From positions 2,108,001-2,172,000 of the forward strand of contig JAKULF010000003.1 in the NCBI GenBank assembly GCA_022661535.1: a stretch of DNA of 64,000 bases. The letters run 5' to 3'. Positions 1 through 14,473 of this stretch are shown piece by piece. The translations under genes were made by a program, and so were the position numbers. The notes below the pieces were generated by a model. That model was not told where the DNA came from and made no database searches. It saw nothing but the letters and a program-made list of their open reading frames with translations. This DNA is from Eutypa lata (taxonomy: Eukaryota; Ascomycota; Sordariomycetes; Xylariales; Diatrypaceae). Positions within the stretch are counted from its first letter, which is position 1. The number at the start of each line of letters is the position of its first letter.

Positions 1-3000
1 TAATATTATAAATAAAAATATATTTTTTATTATAAATAATAATTAATTTATATTAATTTTTATATATTTTATAATATTTTAATTTAAAATATTATTATTA
101 ATATTAATTTATTATTATATTATTATATTATTAAATATTATTATTAATTATTAATTTATAAATTTATTAAATTTAAAAGTTTTAAATAATTTATTTTTAT
201 TTTTTTATAATTTAAATTTAAAAATAATTATTTTTTTTATAATTAATTTAATATTATATTTTTATTTTAATTATATATTTATAAGTTTATAATTAGAATT
301 ATTAATTAAATTAATTAATATTTATAATTAATTCGTAACGTTATTATTATTATTAAATTATTAATTTAAATTATTTTTTTTATTTTAATTATAAAATATA
401 AACTTTTTAAAAACTTTATTTTTAAAATTTAAGCTTTTAATATTAATTTTTAAATTATTAACTTTAAAGTTAATTTTTATAATAATATTTAAAATATTTA
501 ATTATATATATTAATTATTTAATATATTTATATTTTTAAATTATAAAGTTTTTTTTTTATAAGTTTTAAATTTTATAATATAAATTTTTAATATTAAAGT
601 TTATAATTATTTTTTTTAATATATAATTTAAGTTTAATTTTATATTAATTAATATTATAATATATTATAAACTTTTAATTAATTAAATAATTTATATAAA
701 TAATATATTTATAATATATTTTAAACGATATTTTATAATTAAATAATTTATAAAGTATTTTATTATATAAATACGTTATTATTAATAACGTTTTTTATAT
801 ATAAATAATTAAAAAGCTTTAAAGTTTTAAAAAATACTTTTATTTTATTTATTAAAGTTAAATTTATACGTTTTATAAAGTTATTAAGTTTTTTAATATA
901 AATAAATATTTTATAATAAATAATTTTATTATTATTTAAAATAACTTTAAACTTAATATTAATATATTTAATATTATTATTAATAAATAATTTTTTAATT
1001 TTAATATTATATTAATTTTTAACTTTTAATTTATAAATATTAAAAGCTTTTAATATTTTTAATTTAATTTTTAATAATTTAATTTTTAAAAATAATAACT
1101 TTTTATTTAAAAAGATTATATAATATTTATAACGATTATATATTAAAAATAATAACTTTTTTATATTATTATAAACTTTTTATAAAATTATATATTTTAT
1201 TTAATTTATAATATTTTTATAAATATATTTTATATTTTTATGTTTTATAAATTATAAAATTAATTTTATTTATTTTTAATTATTTAATTATTAAAAACTT
1301 AATTAATAATTTAAATAATATATATTTTAATTTATTATATTAAGTTTTTAATAAGTTTATCTTTATAAATTACTTTTTAATAATTATTAATATATTAAAA
1401 TAATTTTTATTATTTTTTTTTATTTTAAAAAATATATAATATAATTTTTTTTAATAATAATTTTTAATAATTATTTATTTATTAAACTTATTAAAAAACT
1501 TTAAATTTATATTTTCGTTTATAAAAAGATAATACTTTTTTAATTTATTAATTAAAAATAAATTAATTTTTAATTTAAATAATTTAAGTTTTTATTAATA
1601 ATATATATTTTATTAAATTAATTAATTATAAAGTTTATTTTAAAATAATTAATTTTTATATTTTTATTTAATATAAATATAAAAAAAAAAGTTTTTTAAA
1701 TTTTATAAACTTTATAAATTTTATAAATAACTTTTAATTAAATTTTATAATAATAATATTAATTTAATTATTATTATTTAAATTTTTTATAAAAAAATTA
1801 AAAAAATTAATTTATTTTTATTCGCGTTTTTTATACTTTAAAAATATAATTAATTTTAATTATTATTATTATTTAAAAATATTATTATTTTTTTTTTATT
1901 ATTATTTATTATTTTTATTTATTTAAATTTTTCGTTATTTTATTTTTTTTATTTTTTTATTTTTTAAATGTTTTATTTAAATAAAAAAAATAATAATTTT
2001 TATTAATATAATTAATACTTTTATAATATATATAATAAGTTTAATATTTATTATTATATTAAATTTTTTTATTATTTAAAATATTAATTTAATTTCTTTT
2101 ATATTTTAAAATTTAAAATTTATTAATAAATAACGAAATTAAATTATTAAATATATAAACTTTAAAGTTATTTTTAAAAACTTAAATTATAATTTATATT
2201 ATAATATTATATTTTTTAATAAATAAATTTAATATTTAAATTATAATTATTTTATTAAAAAAATTAAATTTTTAAATTTAAATTTATTATAAAATAATTT
2301 AACTTTATTAATCGTTATAATATAAAAAATACGGCTTTTTATAAACTTTAAAAACTTTTTTTTAACTTTTAAAATCGATAAAATCTTATTTTATAAGTTA
2401 TAATTTATTTTATTAAATTCGAAGAATTTAATTAAAAAATTAAAATATAAGTTATTAATAATAATAAAATTATTTAAATTATCGTAATATTTATTTTTAT
2501 TTATAAACTTTATAATAAATTATATATTATAATAATTCGAATGTTTAAAAAATTTAAAAAATTTAAGTTATAAAATTTAAATTTTTTTATTTTTTATTTA
2601 AAATTTAAACCTTAAGTTTTATAAATTTATTATTACGTATTACGAATTTTATAAATTTAATTATTATATTATAAGCTTTTTATATTAATTATTATATATA
2701 AATATTTTATTTAATTTTATATATATATTTAATTTTACGTTTATATATAAATTTAATTATATTATTTTAAAAATTCTTAAATAATTAAAGCTTTAAAGTT
2801 ATAATTTATAAGTTTATAAATTCGAAAAATAATTAATAAATAATTAATAAATTTATAAATTATAAGTTTATAAATTTATAAATTACTTTCGTATAATTAT
2901 TATAATTATTTATATATAATTATAAATTAATTATAAAATAAATTTATAAATTATTTAATTAATTATTATTATTTATAATTTTTAAATTTATAATTATTAT

Positions 3001-6000
3001 AATTATTTATATATAATTATAAATTAATTATAAATTTAAAAATTATAAAATTATAAATTATAAAGTAAATTTATAAATTATTTAATTATTATTATTATAT
3101 AATTATTATAATTATTTATAATTATAAATTTATAAGTTTAAAAGTTATAAAATAAATTTATAAATTTATAAGTTTAAAAGTTATAAGTTTAAAAGTTATA
3201 AATTTAAAAGTTATAAATTATAAATAATTAAAATTAAATAACTTATAAAACTTAAAAAATATATTTAATTAAAGTATTAAATTTTTTTTAAAATTAATTA
3301 AAAAATTAACGTTAATTAATTTTAAATTAACTTAATATTAAATTTTTATTAATTTAAAATTAATTAATTAACGAAAAATATTTTTATTAATATTTATTAT
3401 TTATATTAATTTTATTTTTATAATTAATTTTATAATTAATTTTAAATTATATTAAAATAAAAAATTCTTTAAATTTAATTAAAATAAATATTAAAGAATT
3501 TCTTTAAAATAAAAAATTTAAAATTAAAGCTTTTAAATTTATAAATTTATTAAAATTTAATTTATATATTTTTAATAAAAATTTAATTTTTAATATATTA
3601 TAAAAGACTTTTTTAAAATTAAATTATATAATAACTTTAATATTTTTCTTTTATTATTTAATAAATTTATTAATTTAATTATTTATAATAACTTTTAAAT
3701 TATTTTTTATAAAAATTAATTCGATTTTTAATATTTATAAATTATAATTATTAAATTTTTTTAAAAAAATAATTTTAATTTTATTAATAATTAAAGTTAT
3801 TATATAATATAAAAAAATAAATAAATAAATTTAAAAACGTAATATTAAAAAAATAATTATATTAAATAAAATTAAAAATAATAATAACTTTTAAAACGTT
3901 AAATATATAATAATTAAATAAAATAATAAATAAATTTTTTTTTATCGTTATAATAAAAAAAATTATAACTTTATATTTATAAATAAATTTCGAAAACTTT
4001 TTTTTTAACTTTTAAACGAAAAAATTTTACTTTATAAATTAATAATATATATTAATTTAAAAGTTATATTTTATATATATAAATAATAACATTTATAATA
4101 AAATATAAATTTAATTTTTAATTTTAAATTAATTATAATAAATTAATTTAAATTTAAAGTTAAAAATTAAATTTATATAAAAATATTTAAAAATAAAAAA
4201 ATAATTTTTTTTTTATTTTATATAAAATTTAAACTTTAATCTTTATTAAAATAAATTAAATTATAACTTTATATTAAATTACGTTATTATTATATATTAA
4301 TTTATTTATAATATCTTTTTTTTTAAATATAATTTATACTTTAATTAATTATTAAAATTATTATATAATGGATTTATTTATATATTAATTAATATTCGTT
4401 TATTATATAAAAAAAGAAATTTCTTTTAATAATAATAATAATATTATATTTTATTTTCGTTAAAATTAACGTTTCGTTAAATAATTTTAAACGTATTATT
4501 TTTAATTTTTTAATTAATTATTATTAAATTTTTATATTATTAAAATATTTATTAAAAAGGAAAAAATAACTTATAATAAACGTTTAAATATTCGTTTAAT
4601 AATTATTTTAATAAAACGTATTTTAATTTATTATTATTATTATTTAAAAAGCTTAAATACGTTTTAATTTAAGCTTAACTTTTTTTTTAACGTAAAATGT
4701 ATTTTCGAAAACGTTAATAAATTTATTTATAAGAATTATAATAAACATTACGATATTTATAAACTTATAAGTTATTTTACTTTCGATTTAAAAGTTATTT
4801 ATTAATAATAACTTTAATAAATAAATTTTAATTAAAATAACTTTCGAAATTATTCGTTTTTAAAAATTAATTGTTTAATTTTCGATTTATTTTAAAGTTA
4901 TTTTAAATGTTAACGATAATTAATAATTTAATGTAAATAATAAACTTATATAAAATAATGCTTTTAATTATTATATTAAGTTTACGGTTATTTAATAACG
5001 TTTATTTTTTATATTTTATTAAATAATTTTAACTTATTGTTTTAAGTTTAATTTAATCGAAAAGATCGACGTAATCGTTATAAATAATTTATAAATTAAT
5101 AATATTTTATAAAATTATTATTAATAATTAATTAAAATAAGTTATTTATATTAAATATTAATATATAATAAATAAAAAACGAAATTATTTTAATTTTTAT
5201 ATTTTTATTTTTTTAATAATCGTTATAAGTTTTTTTAAATTACTTTTTAATTATTAAAAAATTTAATACGTTTTAATTCGTTATCGAAAAGTTTATTTTT
5301 AAACGATAAATAATTATTCGTTTTTTTTTAAAAAATAAAAATTATATAATTTAAATTATTAAAATCGTCGCTTTTAAACGAAAAGTAATTTTCGTTTAAA
5401 AAATTATAATAAATAATAATAAAAATAATAATACTTTTAATAATTTTAATAATAATAATAATAAACTTAATTTAATTATAAAGTAATTTAATAAAAAGTT
5501 AATTTTAATCGTTAAAAATATTTTAAATATAATTTAAGTTTTTATTAAAAATTTATTAAATTTTTCGATTTCGTAATATAATTAATTAATAAAACGTAAA
5601 TGTTTTTTAATTTTAAATAATTAAGTTTAATTTTTAATGTTATATTTAAAGCTTAATTTTTTATTATTTTAATTAAGTTTTTTTATTTATATTTTAAATA
5701 TATATTAAAAGCGTTTTTTTATTTTTAAATAAAAGTTTTTATATTTATTTATTTTATTAATATATAAAAAATATAACTTTTAAAACGCATTTAATATATA
5801 AAAACGCGTTTATAAAATAATAAACTTTTATTAAATTCGAACTTTATATTTAATTATAAAATATTAAAATTTATAAATTATATATATTTTATTATTAATT
5901 AAATAATTCGTTTAAAACTTAAGCTTTATATTTAAAATATAAAAACTTAAATAATTTATTAAATTCGTTTTTAATTAATTATAAATAACTTTTCGTAATA

Positions 6001-9000
6001 AATTTTTAATTATTTTTATTATTTTTTTTATTTAATAATTATTTAAACGAAAAAGTTATTATATATATAAATTAAATTCGATATATTTTAAGTTTATAAA
6101 ATATTTTTTTAATATATTTAATTATTTTTCTTTATAATTTATAATTTTTAATTATATAAATCGGTTTAAAACCTTTTAATAAATTCGATTACGGTTAAAT
6201 AAAACATTAAATATTAAGCTTTTTAATATAAATATACGAAAAATAATAATATAAAAAAGTTTAAAATTAAATTTAAATGTTAAAATATTATATATTATTT
6301 TTTTAACGTAATATTTTATAATTTATATATAATAATAATATATAATATAATTAAAGAAAATTATTTTTAATAATACGTATTATTTTTTAATACGAACTTT
6401 TAATATATATATAAAATAAATATTATTTATTTTTTATAATAATTTTAAAAACCTTTAAAAAACGACTTTATATAATTATTAAAACTTATTATTATTACTT
6501 TTAAAAGATTTTTAATAAAATTATTATCGTTAATTTAAAAAATATTATAAATAATACTTTAAGCATTATTTATTAAACCTTTAAAACTTTATAAGTTATA
6601 TATTAATATAATTTTATAATTAATATAAATCGAAAAAGATTTAAATAAGTTTTTAACTTTTTAAAACTTCGTTAATTAAGTTTTAATATTTTTATAAAAG
6701 GCTTTTATTTATAAAGCGAAATTATTTAAACTTAATATATATTTATAATTATATCGTTTAATTTAAGCTTTAATAATATAAATATAAATAATATTAAAAA
6801 AATTATTAACTTTTATAATAAAAAACTTTATAATATAACGTAAAATAAATAGTTTTTATAAAAATATAAATATTTTAATTTAATATAACTTTAATAAAGC
6901 TTAACGAAATTTAATTTAATCGTTTTTTTATTATCGTTAAATAATTATTAAAAGGATTAACTTATTAAAAAACGATATATATTACGATTAATAATTTCTT
7001 TTATATTTAATTTATTTTTAAAAAAATAAAAAGCTTTATTTATTATCGAAAAAGTTAAAAAAAGTTTTTTATTAAAATAATATTTAAGTTATTAAACACT
7101 TTATTTTAATATTATAAAAAGATTTTATAAAGTTATATATTAATTTAAATAAAAACTTTTAATTTTAATATATTTTTTTCGTTTATAATTAAATAATAAA
7201 TATTATTAAATCGACGTTAAAAAGCATTTAACGTAATTAATGTTTTTAATAATAATTTATATTAATTATTAATAAATAAACGTAAGAAAAAATATAAGAT
7301 TTACTCGTTAATTTAATTATTAATAATATTAATAAAAGCTATTTAAATAATAAAAGATTTTGCTTTTAATACGGCTTATTATAAATATAAAAATAATATT
7401 TTTATAAAGTAAAACTTTTTTATATTATTATTTTTATTTATTTAAATACGTAAAGAAAAAAGTAATAAATTAAAAGTAAATCGTAATTATAAATAATAAC
7501 TTAATATTATATTATATAAAATACGTTACTTTAAATTTAAAATATTAATTATTTTTTAAAATAAATCTTTTATATTATAATTATATATAATTTATTTTTA
7601 AAATTAAGTTTAATAATCTTTAATAATAAAGTTTTTATAAATATAACGTATAATATAAAAACTTTAATTAAAATTAAAGTTAATATTTTTATAATTTAAA
7701 AGATTTATAAGCTTTTTTTTCGATTATATATTAAGTATTATTTAAGTTATTTTTTATTAATTTTTTAAAATAATATGTTTTTTAATATAAGCTTTAAATT
7801 TATCTTTTATAAGTATCGAATTAAGTTAATTTAATTCGTTATAATAATTATTAAAGTAATTATAATTTAATAAATAATTATTAAATATTTTTTAATATAT
7901 TAAAAATCGAGATTTTTTTTTATATTAAAAAGCTCGTCGTAATTTTAATAAAAATGATTTAATAAAAGCTTTATTTTATAAAAATTAAAATATTATTAAT
8001 AATTACGTATAAGCTTATATCGAAAGTAATAATGTAAAACTTTAAATATAATCGGTAATTTTTATTTCTTTTATTTATTTAAATTACGAGTTAAAAAGTT
8101 TTATTTTTTTAAAAATTCGAAATAAAAAACTTTATTTATAATTTAAAAGCGGTTTAAATATTTATTATATATCGTTAAAAATTCTTTTATTTTATTAATA
8201 TCTTTTGTTATATTTATTATATATATATGCTTATTAAAAGAACGATAATTAATACTTTATATTATTTAATTATTTTTTTATAAAAAAAGTTTATATAATA
8301 TATAATAGATTTTTTAAATCGAATAATCTTTTTTATTTATTAATTTATTTATAATTTTAAATATAAAAAATAACATTAAATTTATATTTAAAATTAAAAG
8401 TAAAATAAATTTTATAATTTATATATAAATAAATATAATAATTTTAACTTTATTATAATATTTAATAACGTAATTAATAATAATATTAATATTAATATAA
8501 AATAAAATATTAATATTAATAAGTTAATATAAATTAATTAAAAAGTTATATTAATTTAAATAAATATTATTACATTACGAATTAAAAAACTATTAGTTTT
8601 TATTAACTTTTATAATTAATATAAAAGCGTTTTATATATTTTTCGAATAATAAAAGCGATATATAAGCTTAAAAATAAATTTATTTTTTTCTTTAATTAT
8701 TTTTATTACTTTTTTATTAATTTAAAAATAATATAAATTTAAATAATAATAACGTTAATAACGATTTATAATATTATTAAGTTATTTTTAAATAACGTTT
8801 ATTTTAATTAAATTTAAATTTAAAAAGTTATTAATATTATCGTTTTAATTTATAATTTTTAATTTTAAGTTTATAATAATAACGTAATATTTTTATATTT
8901 TAACGAATTTAACTTAAAATTTCTTATTAAATATATTAAAAGGAAAATTATTATTAAATTAATATAATTTATAAAAATAATTATTATTACGACTTTATTA

Positions 9001-12000
9001 TTTAAATCGAAATTAAAAGTTCTTTAAATTAAATTTTCGTATTAAAATAATATTACGAAAAAGTTTATTTTTTAAATAAAAATGTTATATTATAATATAA
9101 AGGTTTTTTCGTAATAATTAACGAAAAAGTAATATACGTGGTTTTTTATTTAAGGTTTTTTAACGATTAAAATTTAATATATATTAATATAAACTTTATT
9201 AATAAAAATCTATTAAGTTTAAAATTATAAATATTAAAAAAATATTTAAATAATAAATAAACGTTTTATATTCGTGTTTTTTTTAATATTAAAACGAATG
9301 TATTTTTTTAAAGTTATTAATATAACGTAAAATCTAATTAAATAAAATTTAAGCTTTAAAAATATTCGAATTTTTTAAAGCTTTTTATAAGTTTTTTTTA
9401 TTAATAAATTATTTATAATAATATTTATTAATATAAAACTTATTATAATTACGAATTTAATATTATATTAACGTATTTAAAATAATATAACGAAAATTAT
9501 AATGTTTTATAAAACGTTTATTTTTTTATTTTATAATATATTTAATATATATTTAATAAAATATATTATATTAATAAAGTTTTATAAAATTAATAAGTTT
9601 TTTAAAAAATAATAATAAATAAATAAAGAAAAATAAAGCTTAAAAATAATTAAATTCGTTAATAAAAATACGATATATAAAAAGTATAAATAAATAATAA
9701 ACTTTTTTTAAATTTTAATATAAAAGAATTTAAAAAGAAAAAACGAATTTAAAGTTTAAATAAATATAAAGTTAATTTAATTTAAATTAATTTATTAATA
9801 TATTTAAAATAATAATTTTATTATATATATTAATAGTTTTATTATTAATTTTATTTATTAATTTAATATTTATAATTTTTTAAATATAAAGTTAATTAAA
9901 AATAAAATTATTTAAAAAAAAAATTATAACGATTTAAAATAAAATTACGATATTTAAAATAATAATAAAATAAATAATTAAGTTATTATTTAATTATTCG
10001 TTTACGAATATAAAATTAACGTTGAAATTATTATTATATTTTTAATATTATTTTATTTTTAATAAAACGAAAAATAATAATATTAAAATTTTCGAATAAA
10101 AAAAGTAATTTATTATAAACTTTATTAATATTACGAAGAAAATAAATAATATAATTATAATATTTATATTATTAATTACGAATTTTAAAAAAGTTAATAA
10201 TATTTATATAATAAAAAAATAAATATATTATATAAATATTAACATTTATATAAATCTTTATAATAAATAATTCTTTAAGTAATTTTAATAATATTAAAGA
10301 AAATAAAACATTTTCGAAATTTAAGTAATTTTTTATTAAATATAAATTTAATAAATTATTTCTTTTTTTATTATTTTTATTATAACATTTTTTATAAATA
10401 TTATTTTATATTAAATAAATATTAAATTATTTTTTTTAATAATAAAAGTAATAAATTATTTTTTTTATTATAAAAACTTTATTAAAATATTTTTTAATAT
10501 TAATATCTTTTTATATTATTAAAATTATAAAAAAATATATTAAGTTTCGAATATATTTTAAAACGATTAATTAAATTACGTGAAAGAAAAACAATTAATT
10601 AAATTACGTATAAAACGAAAATAATTAATAAAATTTTAAAGCTTAAATAAACGTTTAAAATTACGATTATAAATAAAGCCGAATAAATAAAATAATATAT
10701 CTTTATTACGTAAGTTATATAACTTTAATTTGCCGCGGTTTTAATTACGAATTAAGCGCTTTTTAAATAAAAAACTTAATTTATTAAAATGTAATAAAAG
10801 TAATTTAATTTAAAGGTTTTAATGTTATTATTATTATAAAGTTAATTTTTAAAGATTAAATATTTAAAAAGGTTTTTTATTATAATATTATTAAATTTAA
10901 TAACGACGTTAAATATTAACTTATAATTTTCGAATAACGATTATTATAAATATATTAAATTTATTTTATTTATTTAAATAATATTTATTATTAAGAAATT
11001 AATATATAAAGTTTTAATAACGAATAAAAAAAGTAATAAAAAAAGAATTAATTTTAATAATAATTCGTTTATTTTTAATAATAATTATAAATGTTTAAAT
11101 TATAACTTAAAATAATTAATATTAAAAAATATTAATAAATATTTATTATAAAAAGTAAAAACTTTATATTAATTTATTAATTTTAACGATATAAAATGCA
11201 TTTATTTATAATACGATAATTAATACGAAAATTAATAAATTAATTTATATTCTTTTATTTATAATATTAAATATAAATTTTTTATTTTATATTAAAATTT
11301 ATAATAAATATATTTAAATATAAAAATATAATAATATAAATATAAAAGAAATTAATAACGAAATATTAACGAATAAAAAAATAAAACTTAATAAAATAAA
11401 GTTAATGCTTAAAGAAAATAATAATAAAAATAATTATATAACGTATATTTAATTAAATAAAAGCATTTTTTTTAAAATTAATTAAATTATTAACGTTATT
11501 TAAGTAATTATTAATATATTATTAAAGTTATTAAAATTTTTTATTAATTTTAAATTAATTAATAATTAAAAGATATTTTTTATTAATTATTTAAATCGTA
11601 TTAACTTTATTTTTATTTTAAATTTTACAATTAATTTTCGAAAAACTTAAAATAAAAATATTTTTTAAATATAATAAATTAAATCGATTTATATTAATAA
11701 ATAATAAATATTATAATTATTAAAAATAATTATAAAATAATTTATATAAAAATTTAAATAAAATAATTTAATTAAATAAATTATTATAAATATAAATCGA
11801 AATTTATAATTTATAAAATTTAATAAAACGTAAAAAATTTATAATAATTATAATATAATTATTAATAATATTTTCGTTATAAAATAATTTAAATTTAAAA
11901 AACTTAAAAGTTTTATATATATTAATTATAAAATACATTAATTATTTATTATATTTATATTTATATAAAGTTATCGTTAAACGTATATATTACTTAAATA

Positions 12001-12080
12001 TATAAATCCTTAAAATTAATAAAGTAATTAAATAAAGCTAGTTATTTATAAAAAACTAATTTATAAAATCTTAAATTATC
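1..12080. repeat. RIP-degraded A+T island (gene-free)
   Basis: The stretch is almost pure A and T; the first C appears only at about position 334, and the last lines before 12080 change abruptly to balanced sequence. The few remaining C bases are mostly in CpG or CpT (acg, ctt, gct), while CpA and TpG are very rare, which is the footprint left by repeat-induced point mutation. No open reading frame of useful length survives on either strand, and I could not recognise reverse transcriptase, integrase or transposase motifs. The island runs off the left edge, so its full size is unknown. It is most likely a nest of old transposons in heterochromatin; a pericentromeric or subtelomeric position is possible, but no telomere repeat is visible. 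Confidence 0.9.
2892..3200. repeat. degenerate A+T tandem repeat
   Basis: Inside the left island three related units begin near 2892, 2990 and 3099. Each opens with the same TAATTATTATAATTATTTAT-like block followed by a TTATAAATTATTTAATTA-like block, giving a period of about 100 bp. The third unit runs into shorter repeats built on AAGTTATAAGTTTAAA. In sequence this poor in G and C some similarity arises by chance, but the ordered reuse of long blocks supports a true, RIP-eroded tandem array. Confidence 0.5.
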
Positions 12081-12618
12081 TTTAACGTGAAAGAAACCCC
12101 TGTAAGGCGTGCGCTGTTGGGATTCTTGTTGGTGTCACTTAAATGCAAGATTTTTGTATAAGGGCTACAAAGTTTCCTGGAATAGGGGTGAGGTGAACCA
12201 CGAGAGGATATTCTTAATCTTTTTGTGTGGGACGCCTGTCATTCCTTGATTCAATCTAGCTCCAACACTACTACACCCACACTCATTTGGCAATTCTTTG
12301 GATTCTGAAAGGGACCGACTGAGGCCCTGTGACCCTCCCATCCTCCTTGTGGTTGGGGGGGTTAGTCACTGGGATGGGAAAGGGAGGAAAGGACTATCAT
12401 TAACAATTAATATTCCTTAACCCATATTTATCATGCAAGATCCTAAAATATTCATCTAGCCTGTGGTGATAATCTAACGTTTTAGATACTTAAACCTATA
12501 ATCTTGGAGTGGTTTGAAAGTATACACGGGTGAATCCTAGATGCTCAGCAAATACACGTGGGAACCTCTTTGTTTCTAGTTTTGTAGCCCCCACCCCCCA
12601 ACACACAAAAGCACACAC

Positions 12619-12656
<38 letters not shown>

Positions 12657-14473
12657 AGAAGAAGAAGGAAATAATAGTGACAGTGTAAGTACTCTCTTTA
12701 GCCAGTTCTAGGCTGTTGGAGCTTGAAGCTTTGATTTCTATATAATTCGTTAGATGCTACGGTACAGTGAACTTGGCCTTTTGACGAAGAGGCATGTGAA
12801 ATATGTGGTGGGCTGGGCCGCTGTGTAATGGTACTAATAAGAAGATGGTCAATTGCAGGTGTATTGAAGACAATGTGACAACAGCATTGCGATTGATAAG
12901 GGTACGAAATTGAATCGAAGAAGTAGTGTGAAAGAAGAAGAAAAAGCAAAAGGACGGCAGCCTTACAGCCAAATTTCTCATATATAGGTCTAGAAGATCG
13001 ACCTTGATGTATTAATGTGCATGTTCGTGTCGCAGAAGCTACCTTCGTACATTGTCTAAATTGGACACAAAAGATGATAAGAATTGTAAAATTATATCAA
13101 CAATGTATGTGATACATGGGTGTATGCCCTCTCAGTCTTGTATTCTATGTACGGAAAATGTCATCTCTCACATATAACTTGTTGCATTCGACTCTGCCCC
13201 CCTCCGCTCTGATCAAGTTGCACGTAGTCAACTACCACTTCTTTATTAGGTAATGGCAAGCATTCTCAGCAATAGATACATTTTATAGTTAGATTATCAC
13301 TATTACGCATAGTGTAAACTAAGCAAACAGGTATGGCAACGGAAAATGATAAGCCGTCTGAGTTGTGCTAGATCTGTGGAATGGGGCGTGGGCTGGAAGA
13401 GCTTCGGAAATAGAGGGCCCCTTGCTCTAATGCACTACTGTCTATTCTTACTGTTTGCCCATGTTACTGATCAACTCTATACCATAGAGAATTACTGTTA
13501 AGATTTAGTAGGTCGCCTACGAGAATCGACAATGTCATCTCAGATGAGGAATGGACTTCAGTTGGAAATAACTTGAAGAATGTAGGGTTAATTCTATGGA
13601 GTCTCTAGATTTCTGTCTGTGTTGGCATGCAGCCCACTGAGTAGAGCCTCACGATGCAGGTACGTAACGGAGTGCACAGAGATGTAACTCTATGAGCCAG
13701 TGGCACGAGCCAAGACACGGAATAAATTCCAGCTGCAAGAAGTAGTCGCGAAATCATGTATCAAGTCGTAAATGGAATGTACTAAGGTAACAAATATAGA
13801 TTAGGGGATAATTGCCAACCTATGTACATAAGTACTTGTTGAGGGTATCGTTAGAGTGGGTTGGACAAATGGAAGTGTTGGATTTTTATCTCCTGCTACC
13901 TACAAAGCGCATACGAAGTAATGCTGGTAGAGTTGGATATAATTAACCTCTGTTGGTACAACCCATTCCACTAACAATCACCTCAATGACAAATGGACAT
14001 CTATCAACTGCCGCAAACGGCACTGTTCCTAGACGGCAAAGATCTCATCATACCTCTATCTACCGGCCAACCGATTTCAATGCAACACGTTTATGGACAT
14101 AACAGATACCTATTATAGCGGCAATGGAATGGATGTTCGATGCATGAAGAGTCCCAGACGCATTGGGCTTGGCTGCCCCGCGAAATGTGTGTGGGTTGGG
14201 TGGAGTTGTTCAATCCCTGCCCCGTTACTTAACTTGTCGCGTCTTCCTCTCAGTAAAGCAAGTCAGACCCTTAACACGTAGAACAACAACGTGGAAAGCT
14301 TTGTCACATTCACCGCGATATCCACGTAATTTGGAGATAGGCCGGTCTCTTCTAACCTTAGAAACAGGCGAGTCTTAACAAATAGAGTAGTTTTGCGGAT
14401 TTGAGGACTAATGAAAGAATAACCTGACAAAATGCTAGCTGACTCACTGATCCGGGCGTCCCCAACTTGCCCG
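12081..14473. other. gene-free stretch right of the A+T island
   Basis: Base composition is normal here, but no reading frame longer than about 110 codons begins with ATG and looks coding, and I found no spliceable exon series. The stretch contains the poly-A tract near 12620, otherwise nothing I can name. Its right end is the 3' side of the kinase-like gene, which is transcribed leftwards. Confidence 0.6.
12620..12667. repeat. 35-nt poly-A tract followed by GAA repeats
   Basis: An uninterrupted run of 35 A bases (12620-12654) is followed by four GAA triplets and preceded by C- and CA-rich low-complexity sequence. It is either a plain homopolymer or the A-rich tail of an old retroposon; no recognisable LINE coding sequence lies upstream. 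Confidence 0.8.

Noticed and set aside
7300..7500. Possible decayed reverse transcriptase in the left island
   Set aside because: I tried to read copia- and gypsy-type motifs around GATTTTGCTTTT in several frames; matches were no better than chance after allowing for RIP.
12698..12981. Two overlapping minus-strand frames beside the poly-A tract
   Set aside because: Phe/His/Ser-rich low-complexity translations with no splice support.
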